In this document: positions 11,701 to 21,001 of the stretch, one piece after another
How positions within the stretch are numbered: the stretch's first letter is position 1
How the letters are laid out: the number at the start of each line of letters is the position of its first letter
Assembly (NCBI GenBank): GCA_001953115.1
Contig: LSSL01002547.1
Coordinates: forward strand, 1 to 22,360
Direction of reading: 5' to 3'
Source: Smittium mucronatum
Taxonomy: Eukaryota; Kickxellomycota; Harpellomycetes; Harpellales; Legeriomycetaceae
Length of the DNA: 22,360 bases
Notes under the pieces: generated by a model
Database searches by the model: none
Seen by the model: only the letters and a program-made list of their open reading frames with translations
Told to the model about the DNA's origin: nothing
Position numbers and translations under genes: made by a program

Positions 11701-12501
11701 AAAATTACTGAATTTGAATCCAAATCAGCTAGTTCTATATTTAATAATCAAATTTCTCACACTCATTCATCGTTGGATACATCCATTATTCAGGATCAAA
11801 ACTTACCCTCTGAATCTTTACAAAAAACTAAACAATTGGGCGCCATCGCAGATAATTCGATAGTCTCTAGACTCGGTCAACCGTCATTAGGATTGTCAGA
11901 TCCAGCCAAAAAAAACCTTGGGAACATTTCCAAAGAAATTAGCTCTCATCCCGGGCTTAAACTTAAACCCGATGAAGTTATTAATAACTCGGAAGGAAAT
12001 AATCAAACCTCCTGTAAAACCAATTTGTTTTCTTTAAATAAAAAGGATTCTTCCGCAACATATGCTCAGCCCAAACCAAGGGATACCTTTAATCATAAAA
12101 TTACTAACCCCCATAAATTACCGTCCTCCGAGTTTAAATTCATAATCAATTCTTCACACTTTCCACCGACTAGCATCCTTCATAAAGTGAAGAATTCAAA
12201 TAAATTTGAGTTTGAGTCTAGTGGATTCTCTAAACCAATAAAAGAAATGTATCCATTTGTTAAAAACATCAAGGTTCGAGATTTGCCTCCTTTCAACTTT
12301 GTAAAACCAAAAAATTCTAAAATATTTTCTCAGAACAATCAAATCTTTACTTTTCAAAAACCTCAAACGTCTTCTTCAGGCAAATTTGGACAGATGAGTA
12401 AATCTTTATTGGCAAATAATAAATCTGAATTCAGCCAAATTCGGTCCTTGGTTCTAAATTTGAAAGATTCTGAATTGCCTCAATACAACTTTAAAAAATA
12501 A
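8722..12501 (+). CDS. Large disordered protein, possible Nup153/Nup124/Nup1-type nucleoporin
   Basis: Uninterrupted frame of 1259 residues. The ATG is preceded by an in-frame TAA at 8713-8715, and no intron is needed. The protein is rich in Ser, Asn, Asp, Glu and Lys and has almost no predicted fold. Residues 1-110 are basic (lysine clusters near 28-33 and 94-108). Residues 138-160 form a short aromatic/hydrophobic patch beginning LFDWNWK that could be a membrane-binding or docking helix. About 170-560 is acidic linker. Residues 646-673 hold a basic patch followed by TPRPYFGIGYGG. Further basic, NLS-like clusters occur at 760-763 and 952-955. The C-terminus has FxF and FG elements (FKF 1138, FEF 1163, FG 1222) and two LPxF/YxF motifs: DLPPFNF at 1187-1193 and ELPQYNF at 1251-1257, the latter two residues from the end. 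Motifs of this kind occur in the C-terminal retrotransposon-binding segment described for Nup124/Nup153. That resemblance is from memory and is the main basis of the call. FG repeats are sparse, so a different nuclear scaffold protein is possible. That the frame is a real gene is near certain; the family is not. Confidence 0.85.
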   Translation: MGKSEDIHNEDKVSNVLSLSKSNPGKISKKKKGTISNLSSASSVPTSNDRSTSKSNRKNMTLKNAVLSSYPELESNLTPAERTKNTASKTFNKRMKSLKSSRIREKNKMNSARSNSADQSKFTDSSNSSGNFKSGQGLFDWNWKQPLNFFGNILLSGLPISNKNWLYKSENQDSSFSVPWKDSHLLDHHISKVIASPLAPENEEHLSEIEPNSSVQVSEEHICKDKIINLSQIQENSETSVTKITQTEIDNSHSTQNDLLQNEIKLEENPIKNDQITQPVVENLILPLQEDSPLKKIDRHLSPTHIKTTSSNQITGEESQNNNSYILEKDIVQKPELSPIIEEKMESNDNEIDIIFTEYDFPTDQNSDEKASNSASVKTPTENSNPNLLNHPDFQDDSENSKPILIVNHQVQNEIISDSLDSKKENNYSDNTEALILEPQSKNILHNDDFCDLENKEDSSPENHYNLDDHINPENHDPQESFLANLQLITNHNYNLENLDYLAQSNDPQAENSLHSTHTSEKHNFNYKNIPLSTFNYDDSHQSDTTLDLITNKNSPVWPTRNMYDMSNSGVLSSIFKRPSDKKNPLFSNKNVDFTSTSTLSGSSKKIKIENFDSFSSCLSAIGSRSSKLSKRNGSVLIGSERLATRRLKGKKPKFQTPRPYFGIGYGGESSPFQKLNIKSPFLFESAPQAEDETYTKTPSSTAQPQSPKNSSGEVSIGNQSPNSSTKKKPKESVTAKVLLSIIKEKDNQSEINGFDSPSKKKRSYNIDTDTDKDSNNEQKDLPDSENGYNSDNINSFPQTLSAHSKGPLFQLSRKRQNSPRISLQSDLLSQSNNDSNSEKSSFNSSMSTLLETAPEEVKIKNKSILSQSVKSRATMEISNFETRDSILGDHSDVISTKEKTDEGSLASKSLFNGNKKILLARSRRKNGYSMFSSDITTQTFGLPFQSKMQIKKKKSNNSHSFESLPYKDVDMSKDPSTSLAMDLDRPQDLNSNKITEFESKSASSIFNNQISHTHSSLDTSIIQDQNLPSESLQKTKQLGAIADNSIVSRLGQPSLGLSDPAKKNLGNISKEISSHPGLKLKPDEVINNSEGNNQTSCKTNLFSLNKKDSSATYAQPKPRDTFNHKITNPHKLPSSEFKFIINSSHFPPTSILHKVKNSNKFEFESSGFSKPIKEMYPFVKNIKVRDLPPFNFVKPKNSKIFSQNNQIFTFQKPQTSSSGKFGQMSKSLLANNKSEFSQIRSLVLNLKDSELPQYNFKK

Positions 12502-12725
12502 TGCTATATTGCTACCAGACTTTGCTTTCAACCCTATTTTGCTTTTCTCCGATCTCCTCCGACCACCTTTTCCCACCTTTTTTTCCTTTGTTTCATTTTC
12601 AAAACATCCCACTGCTTTCCGCAATTTGTATCTTCTTATGGTTTTGATTTCACAATATTTATTTAATCGAAAGTCATTTCGATTTTAAAATCCAAATATT
12701 TACAACATTTAAATATCGTTTTCTT

Positions 12726-12731
12726 TTTATT
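12726..12731 (-). terminator. Poly(A) signal candidate for the FHIP gene
   Basis: TTTATT on the + strand reads AATAAA on the minus strand, about 125 bases beyond the FHIP stop codon. A second minus-strand copy lies at 12658-12663. Use of either would make the 3' ends of the two convergent transcripts overlap if the + gene uses the signal at 12748. Confidence 0.35.
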
Positions 12732-12747
12732 ACTTGAAATATGTTAA

Positions 12748-12753
12748 AATAAA
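12748..12753 (+). terminator. Poly(A) signal candidate for the 8722 gene
   Basis: AATAAA on the + strand, 247 bases after the stop codon of the upstream + gene and within its 3' flank. The hexamer is the canonical cleavage signal, but it is common in AT-rich DNA. Confidence 0.4.
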
Positions 12754-12854
12754 TATTCTATTTATCATAAACAACATATAATCAATTTAAATGCTACCTT
12801 TTCTCTACAAGCCTAATATCTAGAATGGGGGAAAAAAAATATCTTGAAAGTATT

Positions 12855-15800
12855 TTATTGCTTTTCGAGAGATATTAAATCAGAATTTTTTTGGTTTTGT
12901 ATGCGTTCAAATTCTAGATTTAAGTCCACTATCGAATGAGCAATGGCAATGCTCCCAATTTCGCGGCAAAATTCGTCCAAAACCAAATAGGCATTAATAA
13001 ACCTTTTATGTGTCTGGTCTCTTGATTTTCGATCAATGCGTTCACTGGCGCCTCTAACAAATTGGCTAGCATTTGAAGATGCTTCGCCTATTTGTTGTAT
13101 TAATCTCGATCTATTTCCAGGAGAATGAGGCTTTAGGCTTCCGATTAAATTTTGGGGGCTACCAATTCTAGATCGGGAATCTGGAGAATTACTAACAGAG
13201 TTTATTGCAGTCTTGTCCGGTGAGTCTGTGTCATCGATAATGAAATTTGCACGTGGTTTTCTTTTGGTTCGTGGCGACAATTTGGAATCACTTTCAGCAT
13301 TTTGAGAATCGGTATGATCAGTTTTGGCCATATATAGCCCACTACTTACTCCGGCCTCTCGACAATCGTCTAATTTTTCACTAAACTCATTTATTTCTAA
13401 AGATTTAGCATAGGCCTTGGCTGATAATCTGACCAGTATGTCATATAAATAAATATTTGGTGTGGAGCTACTCTGAATTTGATGAAGGTTTGGTTTTTGC
13501 TCATGTTTGGGAGACTTAGAGTTATCAATAATAGAGTTTATCTCGTCAATAGGCCCAGATACTTGAAGAGAATCTTCGTCATAAATAACGTTGTTTTTAA
13601 GAAACATATATAATGCCAGATCGTGATTTCCAATTAACAATAGTTTGCTAAGGATCCCTGTAATTAATAAATTATGAGCAATGTTACGACTAGACATTGT
13701 TTTCAAAAGTCTAAGCAGACTGATGAAGAATAACCCCGGATAGAAATTAGACTGGGATTGGATTGCAATTTTATTTCCAATAAGAGGTTTCCAGAATGAA
13801 AGTTTGTAATCATAAATTAAATTCAGTTTTTCTATATTTGATTGTAGGTAGGAATCATATTCTTCGTCCTCATTCTCATATTCACCATTATCAAATTGAG
13901 CATTTTTATAATTTGGGAGATCGCGATCAGGTGATTTGGATTCTAAAGATTTCTCTTTGTCATTATATAGAGAGGAATCCAGCTTCGTAGAATCAAGATT
14001 ACCGGGATTTTGATCAGTGAGAGTGCTTAATTCATCAGTTGACATAGAGAGCTCCAAATTGGGTGGCACTTCATCCTTAACGTTTTTTAGGCTATTTGGA
14101 AGTTCAGGAAAATCACTTTTTGCTGGTGAATTTTCAAAAGAATTATACGTATCGCCTTTTGAGGGTCTAGATACTTTTGAAACTAACTTTGAGCTGGCTG
14201 CAACCACAGCCCCTGGCATATATAAAAATATTTGTGATGGGCTTGCATAAGAGAAGTGCTTTTGAATGATCGACGCTAAATCAAAGTCGATCCCTATAGG
14301 CTCTTCATAATCTGGTGTTTCGCTTGAAAGTTCAATGGATGAGCTGTCTTCCATCAAGTAAATTTCGGGTTTATAGTTCTCACAAAAGCAAAAATTTCTT
14401 AATACCAGACTGACATATGTAAATTGATCCAGGAACCCCAAAATAACGTCAAACATTCTAATTGTTGCCAAGCTTAATTTAGAATCAGAATGGAACATTC
14501 TATTTATGAGCAGAGTTTTTATTCTATTCCCATAAATTCCAGAATGGGAAATTTCTAAAGAATATCTAAGAAAGTTGGATTTTTCATTCATATCAGACTG
14601 GTTATTTAAACCTGGACTGTCATTTTTAGGGGGATTAGGATTGTCAGGGTTTTCGGGGGAGGTATCACTACCTAAAAGCAATACTAGAAATGGGATTCTC
14701 AAAATCTCAGAATAGGAATTTTTTAAAATCTCCGTAGCATAAATGGTAGTAGTAAAAGCGGCTAATTCAGAGCTAATAGCGGGAAAAAAAAAATTTAAAA
14801 AAAATTTATTAGTAAACCAAGGGAATTTTGTTTTTTTTTATCAACGTAAAAATTAATAGTTCTATACCTTGATTCAAGGCCAGGAAGAATGGACGGTACC
14901 AGGAACGATGTGCTTATTTTCGAACTAATTTCCGATGATATTTTCTAATTATATTGATAAGTTGGACAAAAAAAGATTAAAAGTTGAAATTCATAATTTA
15001 TATTGGAAAATGTTGAAAAAGTTATCCATTGTCTTACAAAATTGTTTTTGGATATTATAGCGATTTCATCAAGCAATTCCCAGCAAAAAAAGAATAAATC
15101 AATGTCTTTTTGCTTTTTGAAATTGTTGAAACTGAAGTCAATTAGATACTTTTTGGACATCAAATAATTCTTGTCACGGTTTATCGTGTTTTTCAAAGAA
15201 ATTAACCTAGAATAGTTTTTAGTTGTTAATTCATCTTCAGAAAGTTCTTGATTCTCCAAATCATTTTCAGAATTTATACTAGAGTCATACAATCTTCTGA
15301 CTGGTATAGGAAGTAGTCGAGGGCCAATCATTTTAAGGGAAAAAATTCTGCAAGTTTGGGATCTTTTTGAGGGTTTATTCATTGAAGTTTGAGAGTATAG
15401 ATAGCTCAAACTTTCTATCAAGCCATTAAGAATACCATCACTTTCAGTTATTATAGAATTATGGTCCTGGTGTTCAGAAACTATTGAAATACTACAGAAG
15501 CTTATTAAAGACTCTCTTGCAAGTTCTCCCAGTTCACTAGGACCCATAAGATTGCAGAAGATAATCCATATGAAAAACTTTTCTTGCTAAAAATTCAATA
15601 AAAAAATAATTATGGTTTAAAAATTTGTAAAATCACTGAATGTAGTAAATAATAAAATCGAGTTCTAGAATGTTTAAATCAATTAAAGTTGTAAAAAAAA
15701 AAAAAAAAAAGATAATTTTCGACTCAAAACCAATACTTACATCTATAATAAATGGAGATATTCTTAAATTCAGAGCTGAGGGGTTGAAAGGATCCGATTG

Positions 15801-16775
15801 GGTTGTTTGATAGTATGTTTCTATAGATTTTGGGAACCATCCAAAATAAAGAGAAATGACATTCTTATGTTCCTTTAAATGAGTGAATATTGATTTTATG
15901 GACTTTACAATCAACAAATTGATGTTAATATTAATTTTATTGAAATTAGCAGAGTTTGTTTGTTCACGCCAAATTTTGCAAGCAGATAGCATGGGTGGAA
16001 ATGAAAAAGGTTTAGAGCTTCCGTTTCGGCCGACTTTGAAGTTTTCAATGATGGAAACAAGGCTTTCATAATCTTTGGGAAAAGTAATTGAGTACAAGTC
16101 TTCTTTCTTGAATAAGGAATTTAAATTTTTGAAATATCCTATTTTATACAAGGAATTTACACAAATCAACAAATGAGATATTCGGAAATCGGGATTGAAA
16201 ATAAAAAAATAAGGCGAATGCTCTAATAGAATGTCGAAAATTTTTAATAGCGCCATGTTCGTATCTATAGAGCTATCCAGTATGGCTATTCTTACAAAAA
16301 AAGAAAAAGAATCTTTTTTTAGGAGAAATTCTGTACAAGGACCGATGTAAAATTCTGATGAAATATCTAAAAGTAGAGCAAGAAATTCAAGAGGCGAATT
16401 TCTACATAAATAATCGTACTTTTCGGTATCGTGATTCTTTGTGTTATAATATTCATCCCATTCCTCCAAAATGGAAGATAGGATCGTTTCAAAATGGAAT
16501 GAAACCTCATTCTTAACGATTTCAAAGGAATAAGTTCCATTGGATAGGTTAATGTAAATTTCGAACAAGGAATTCCAGCTTTTAATGTATGGTTTATCCA
16601 GTGATATTTTTTCAACAAATTTTTCTCCGGCTTTAGATACGAAATTCTTAATTTTACCGAAAAAATCTTCTGCTGATAAACTAATCGATTTCTGCGAAGA
16701 TTTCGAATTCGATTTTTGATTTAAGTTTTTATTAATTTGGTTTTCATTATAGCTGGGGGTGGAATTATTTTCCAT
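12855..16775 (-). CDS. FHIP: FHIP / RAI16-like protein, four exons, 1192 residues
   Basis: Exons on the minus strand are 16775-15741, 15586-15038, 14944-14868 and 14772-12855. Together they give 3579 bases in one frame (1192 codons plus stop). The phases agree at all three junctions (0, 0, 2). The ATG has an in-frame TAG two codons upstream. FHIP proteins bind Hook and FTS and, in fungi and animals, link early endosomes to dynein-dynactin. The match to this family rests on the order of helical segments: residues 130-230 with the N-terminal armadillo-like helices; 350-375 with the GELARESL stretch after FIWIIF; 541-551 with SFLVPSILPGL; 560-577 with the TTT-centred helix; 620-681 with the NFLRYSLEI to LVLRNF region; 907-945 with the IAHNLLITGILSKLL helix; and 1144-1169 with the last helix before the C-terminus. 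Between the two folded parts lies a Ser/Asp/Glu-rich linker (about 749-865), and a second basic/Ser-rich linker spans about 1035-1140. Family proteins are of similar size. The gene is convergent with the + gene. Cytoplasmic, on endosomes, by analogy. Confidence 0.83.
14773..14867 (-). other. Intron 3 of the FHIP gene, 95 bp
   Basis: The donor GTATAG starts at 14867, the acceptor GCTATTAG ends at 14773, and a near-perfect branch site TACTAAT lies at 14814-14808, followed by a T-rich tract. The intron is phase 2: AG from the 77-bp exon plus C from the last exon form one serine codon. A second AG at 14764-14763 would put the last exon out of frame and is rejected. Confidence 0.82.
14945..15037 (-). 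other. Intron 2 of the FHIP gene, 93 bp
   Basis: The donor GTAAGA starts at 15037, directly after codon TTT of the KNNF segment. The acceptor is AATTAG ending at 14945. The intron is phase 0. Without splicing the frame runs to a TAG that coincides with the acceptor. With splicing, the next codons read KISSEISSKISTSFLVPSILPGL, which fits the family. No strong branch site is visible, so the acceptor is somewhat less certain than the donor. Confidence 0.75.
15587..15740 (-). other. Intron 1 of the FHIP gene, 154 bp
   Basis: The donor GTAAGT starts at 15740 and the acceptor TTTTTAG ends at 15587; both fit the consensus. The intron is phase 0. Reading through it would give a run of phenylalanines from the 18-base A tract (T on the coding strand), then non-conserved residues and a stop. 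Removing it joins FIIDQEKFFIWIIF in the frame of exon 2, which restores the conserved family helix. Confidence 0.85.
15693..15710. repeat. A18 homopolymer inside FHIP intron 1
   Basis: Eighteen consecutive A on the + strand, which is T18 in the FHIP transcript. It lies about 30 bases after the donor and over 100 bases from the acceptor, so it is not the usual acceptor-side pyrimidine tract. Runs of this length are prone to length errors in sequencing and assembly. Confidence 0.95.
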
Positions 16776-17880
16776 ATTCTACAGTGAAGTTCAAACTATT
16801 CAGGGTTTAGGTATCCCAAATTGGATACAATGGTAGAAGGAGAAGAGGTATTCAGGGATATATGTAGTTATAATATAAGAAAGAAATCCCTTTTACTGAA
16901 ACCAAAAGTGATGAAGACTGATTTTCTGATCGCATAACCTGACCTTCAGCAATATTCGCAAGAAAATGAGTTTGGGGAATAAGATTTTTTGGGGGTTCCA
17001 AAAGCGGAAATTATTCAAATTATATTTTTACTGGTTAGCTTTTGGAAAGAACAATAAATCAATAGCGAACCACAAGTCAGTCTAGTTCCATTTCACAAAA
17101 AAGGTCTTGATTTTGGAGCTTTTTGTATAAACATTGGCTGTAGTTTGGCATTTCATATAGTAACAAACAATTACTGACTAATGGCTGATATTGCTGATTT
17201 TTGGCGAACAGATTGTTTATATGGAATCATTACATATTTTCTCATTCAGTTCCAGAATTTATTTTTATAGCGTCTTTAGAGTTTATTGGCAGATAGCGTC
17301 GTTGTAAACTACATCACGGTGGAATTTGGCTGTCCAAATTGGGCCATTTTTACGCTCAATAGCAAGATTTTAGCATATAAGTTACGTAAAACAAGTTTTT
17401 ACAAGTTTTTTTTTTTTACTTGCAAATAGACTTAACAAATAACAGAAGGTTGATTATGATGGGATATTTTGAACCACATGGAGTTATAAAACAAATCCAA
17501 AAACTGCACAAGGGGTAGAAAAGATTAATATATCAATATTCGCCCAGCTCCTCACCCAGACTACCATTTGAGTGTTTATAAAGTATTGGGAACAAACCTG
17601 ATATTTGCTATGTAATGAACTGCTAGCCATTTCTTTCAGAAATATATGAATCCAAGACAGCTTATATCAACAGTGTGACTCATTTAGAATGATATTGACT
17701 ATCTAGCCCACTTTAGCTCCCAATCGAAATTTATTTATGAGATAATACCGAATAAATAACACTCCATGAAAGGTTGATGTTTCATTTATATCTACGCAAA
17801 AGAACGGCGGAAATCTCTGCGCATTCGTTTCCATGATATTTAAAAATTAAATTTTCATTCATCGAGTCAAACCAGAGCAG
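16776..17880. other. Gene-like GC region with only broken short frames
   Basis: This stretch upstream of the FHIP start has about 32-42% GC per 60-base row, like the coding regions and unlike the deserts, but no frame reaches 60 codons. Short frames include 16830-16937 + (35 codons from ATG, basic), 16966-17085 + (39 codons from ATG, basic and aromatic), 17058-17177 + (39 codons, no ATG, overlapping the last in another frame), 17347-17309 - (12 codons from ATG) and a minus frame running from about 17666 to near 17500. I recognise none. It may be the FHIP promoter and leader, a decayed gene, a noncoding RNA gene, or a gene with very short exons. Confidence 0.5.
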
Positions 17881-18366
17881 TTTTAATTTCTGACATAAAG
17901 ATTTTTCTATTTCTTATCTAATATTTTACAAATATTTGGTTTTGGATCTCCTGATTCTATTTCTGGCCAAGGTGGAAATACATTTTGGTAGATTTTAGGG
18001 GAAATCAGTTTCCTAAGACGAGAAAAGAATTTCCAAAATACAGAAAAAGTCTACAAAAAACAATAAAGATTAAACACATTCCTTGAATATGGTATAATGC
18101 TTAGAATAATTCAAAAATTTATATTATTTCTCCTAGACAAAGATGATTTCTTGTAATTTAATTCATTACAAAAAAACAGGTTTGTTGTTCAATTAAAAAT
18201 AATTTAGACCCGGACTTTTATTTTAATTTTTAGAATATAATCAGATAAAAATCATTAGATTTCGCTAAAATCGGTTCTAAATTCGACTATTAAAGTAGAT
18301 AATTTGCATCATTGATCAGTTAGTTTTAAGATTAATATTGAAGTAAGCTTGGAAAGATGGATCGAT

Positions 18367-18384
18367 ATTATTATTATTATTATT
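18367..18384. repeat. (ATT)6 microsatellite
   Basis: Six perfect ATT copies, followed by degenerating units (ACT, ATC, ATT). It is noncoding here, with no open frame around it. Confidence 0.93.
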
Positions 18385-18547
18385 ACTATCATTAATTTTT
18401 TTTGCTTAATCGAAATATGCACTTGAAATTATAATCTAGTGAAACTTGACCAGGGATATTATACAATACATATAAAAATAACCCATTTGTACATTTAAGC
18501 ATAATTTTAATCTATATGTATAAAAAATAAGAAATCTGATACTTATC

Positions 18548-18572
18548 CATTAAATATTTTAAATATTTAATG
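18548..18572. repeat. 25-bp perfect palindrome
   Basis: CATTAAATATTT at 18548-18559 is followed by one T and then the exact reverse complement AAATATTTAATG at 18561-18572. The arms are 12 bp with a 1-base centre. It could extrude a cruciform or bind a dimeric protein; no adjacent gene gives it a role. Confidence 0.9.
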
Positions 18573-21001
18573 CTAATAAATACCAATTATACTTACCAAA
18601 AAAAATACGCGTCTTTGAAAACACTTTATTTATACTTTGGAAAAATAACATCAAAATACAACGTATAGATTTATGTTTTATATTTGATAAATACTAATCT
18701 TAATATATATATATCCCAATATATAGGATCCATAGTACGTTTTATTACCAATCAACTTACGGATATATTTATTTTTTAATTAGATGAAATATCTAAAATT
18801 CAAATTCAAATAAGACATCAAAAAAATATAAAGCATAATTTTTATACATCTATGGATTGTTTTAAAATTCTTAAAAAAACTTAGAGTTTAAACTGAAATA
18901 AAAGTATAAATAAGGGGGAAATTGCATGAGGTTTTAGCCATCTAATTTTGTTGAGTTTTTGTTTAAAAGAAAAAGGAAAATAAGTTAAACTAAATCGTGG
19001 GAAAATAATTACAGATTTAGAGTCGAGAAAAAAAAACTACCATTGTAAATTTCAGCGAAATAATAATCCTTTGTTTAACAAGTCATTCAATTCATATACC
19101 TTTTTATAAACTACATAGTTCTTGATACCATTTAAATATATTTTCTCAATAAAAGTAATAAGCATTTTTTATTTTATGAATAGAATCTCTAAGAATTTTT
19201 TTAAAAATTTTATTTAACTTAAAAATAATTGAAAATTATATAAAGAAGTTATACTTATCCCGTCAAATGCTAGATACTGTTATATTTCATTTTATTATTA
19301 AAAAAGAAAAGAAAAAATAACAATCCATTCAAAATTAAAGGAAATCAAAAAAATTTTATCTTCATGATATCATAAAGTGGAATTGAAAATAAATTTTTTC
19401 GAAAAAATTCATAGCTTAATAAATTTTTAATATAATTTCTAAACGCATATTTTTATAATAAAGGTGATTTATTAAAAACTTATTTTTTGTTTTTTTGGGC
19501 TATATATATCTCGAAGACATTTTAATCCTTTAGTGGTTTATTAGACATATGCACGTAAATATTAAATCCATTCGAGACAATAATTTATGTTAAATATGAT
19601 CTATTTATTTTTTCAAACTTTAAATTATTACTTTTAATATTTCATTTCGCTATTAACTTATTTTCAAAAAAATATTAAACTAAGATTCTTTGGTTTATTT
19701 ATCCTAAATTCATTTCAAGATGAAGGTGATTCTTGTATAATTTTTGCAAAAAAAATGAGACCCTATTATTATTTTAGTGAAAATTGATCTTTTTAGAGCC
19801 AATTAATTTTGTTTACCGGCTAATATTTATAATTTATTTGATAAATTTACCAATTTATATGCTTTTTCCAAAAAATCAAATTTCTAAAATTTTATTGCGT
19901 CTAATTATAAAAAATGTAATGATACTCTTTCATTATTTTTTAACTTAAATATTGAATATTCTTTAAATAAGATTATATAAAATGATAACACCTATTAATA
20001 ATTCTAACAAATTAAAAATGAGCTAATTTTATAATATTTTTTTATGCGAATAAACTCCTTAATGAAAATTGCAAAATTGATAGACAAATGCAAATATGCG
20101 TATTTCAAACTTTTTTATCTTGAATTAGGCTACTTTTTTTATATAAAAAATTGCATTTAATAATAAGATTAGTAAGTCTGGATATTAGACGGAGTATTAC
20201 AGCCAATTCGAAAAAACTCATTTTATATTTAGTAAATGGGGGTTTTTTTTTGCTTCTTCTTACAAACTATTTTTGAACATTGAATCGATGAGAAAAAAAT
20301 ATTGAAATTTATTATAATCCTCAATTTGAAATATTTGTATTTTATTTTATTTTCTAAAAACAAAATAATACTTTAAAAGTAGTTAAATTTTTTTCTGAAG
20401 CATAATTTAAAAATAAAGAATTTTTTTTATTTTTCATTGGTTTTTTTATAATCTATAATTAATATTACAGCCGTTTAATATTTTTAGATTTATAAAATTA
20501 AGCTAGGATATCTTCTATTTTATTTTGAATTATATTTATATATATTATGAGTAAATTTAAAACCTTTAAAATATAATTACAAAATTTATTTTTAATTTTT
20601 AGTTTATTTTTAAAAATCAATTGTGCTTATTCTTTTAAACGGTTAAAAAAACTCAATTATGTGTCAAAAATACCTAATTATCAATTAGAACAATAATCAA
20701 AACCAACTAGATTTGGCTTTTTTACTTTAATATAAATTTTTAATTATATTTTTTAAGGGTAAGATGACAGAATTATTTTGATTTTTCAATATCCAATATT
20801 TTAGTAGCATCTTTAAAATTATTTCAATGAAAAATACTTTTCATAAGAAAATTTTAAATTAAAACCAACTTTCATTTACATTTTAGTATGGCTTTGTATT
20901 TTTTTGATAATGTCATGAAAATATTTCTCTTTTTCTATACTTTTTATAGAAAAGAAGATAAATTTGATTGAAGTTTGAATACGGAATATTTAATTAAAGG
21001 G

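Larger units (their letters stand above)
12502..12854. other. Convergent intergenic spacer
   Basis: The + strand gene and the - strand FHIP gene end tail to tail with 353 bases between stop codons. The segment about 12527-12620 is strongly pyrimidine-rich on the + strand; from 12541 to 12600 only 9 of 60 bases are purines. The rest is AT-rich and holds poly(A) signal candidates on both strands. No gene is seen. Confidence 0.8.

Noticed and set aside
13796..14250. Two + strand frames (13796-13990 and 14017-14250) opposite the FHIP gene
   Set aside because: Antisense to the low-complexity part of the last FHIP exon; composition follows that exon.
14700..14702. TTG as the start of a separate 615-residue gene
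   Set aside because: The frame is open upstream to the intron 3 acceptor, and the upstream codons encode the conserved TTT-centred helix, so TTG is an internal leucine codon.
14945..15037. C-terminal tail of a 200-residue protein ending in CPTYQYN
   Set aside because: It follows a GTAAGA donor and ends at a stop that overlaps the acceptor; this is intron 2.
15633..15740. C-terminal tail of a 380-residue protein with a phenylalanine run
   Set aside because: It begins exactly at a GTAAGT donor and is translated from the T18 tract, so it is intron read-through.
15883..16071. 62-codon + strand frame opposite FHIP exon 1
   Set aside because: Antisense shadow of a well-supported exon.
16367..16618. 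83-codon minus-strand frame overlapping FHIP exon 1 in another register
   Set aside because: The exon 1 frame continues through this stretch and carries the family helices; the alternative frame does not.
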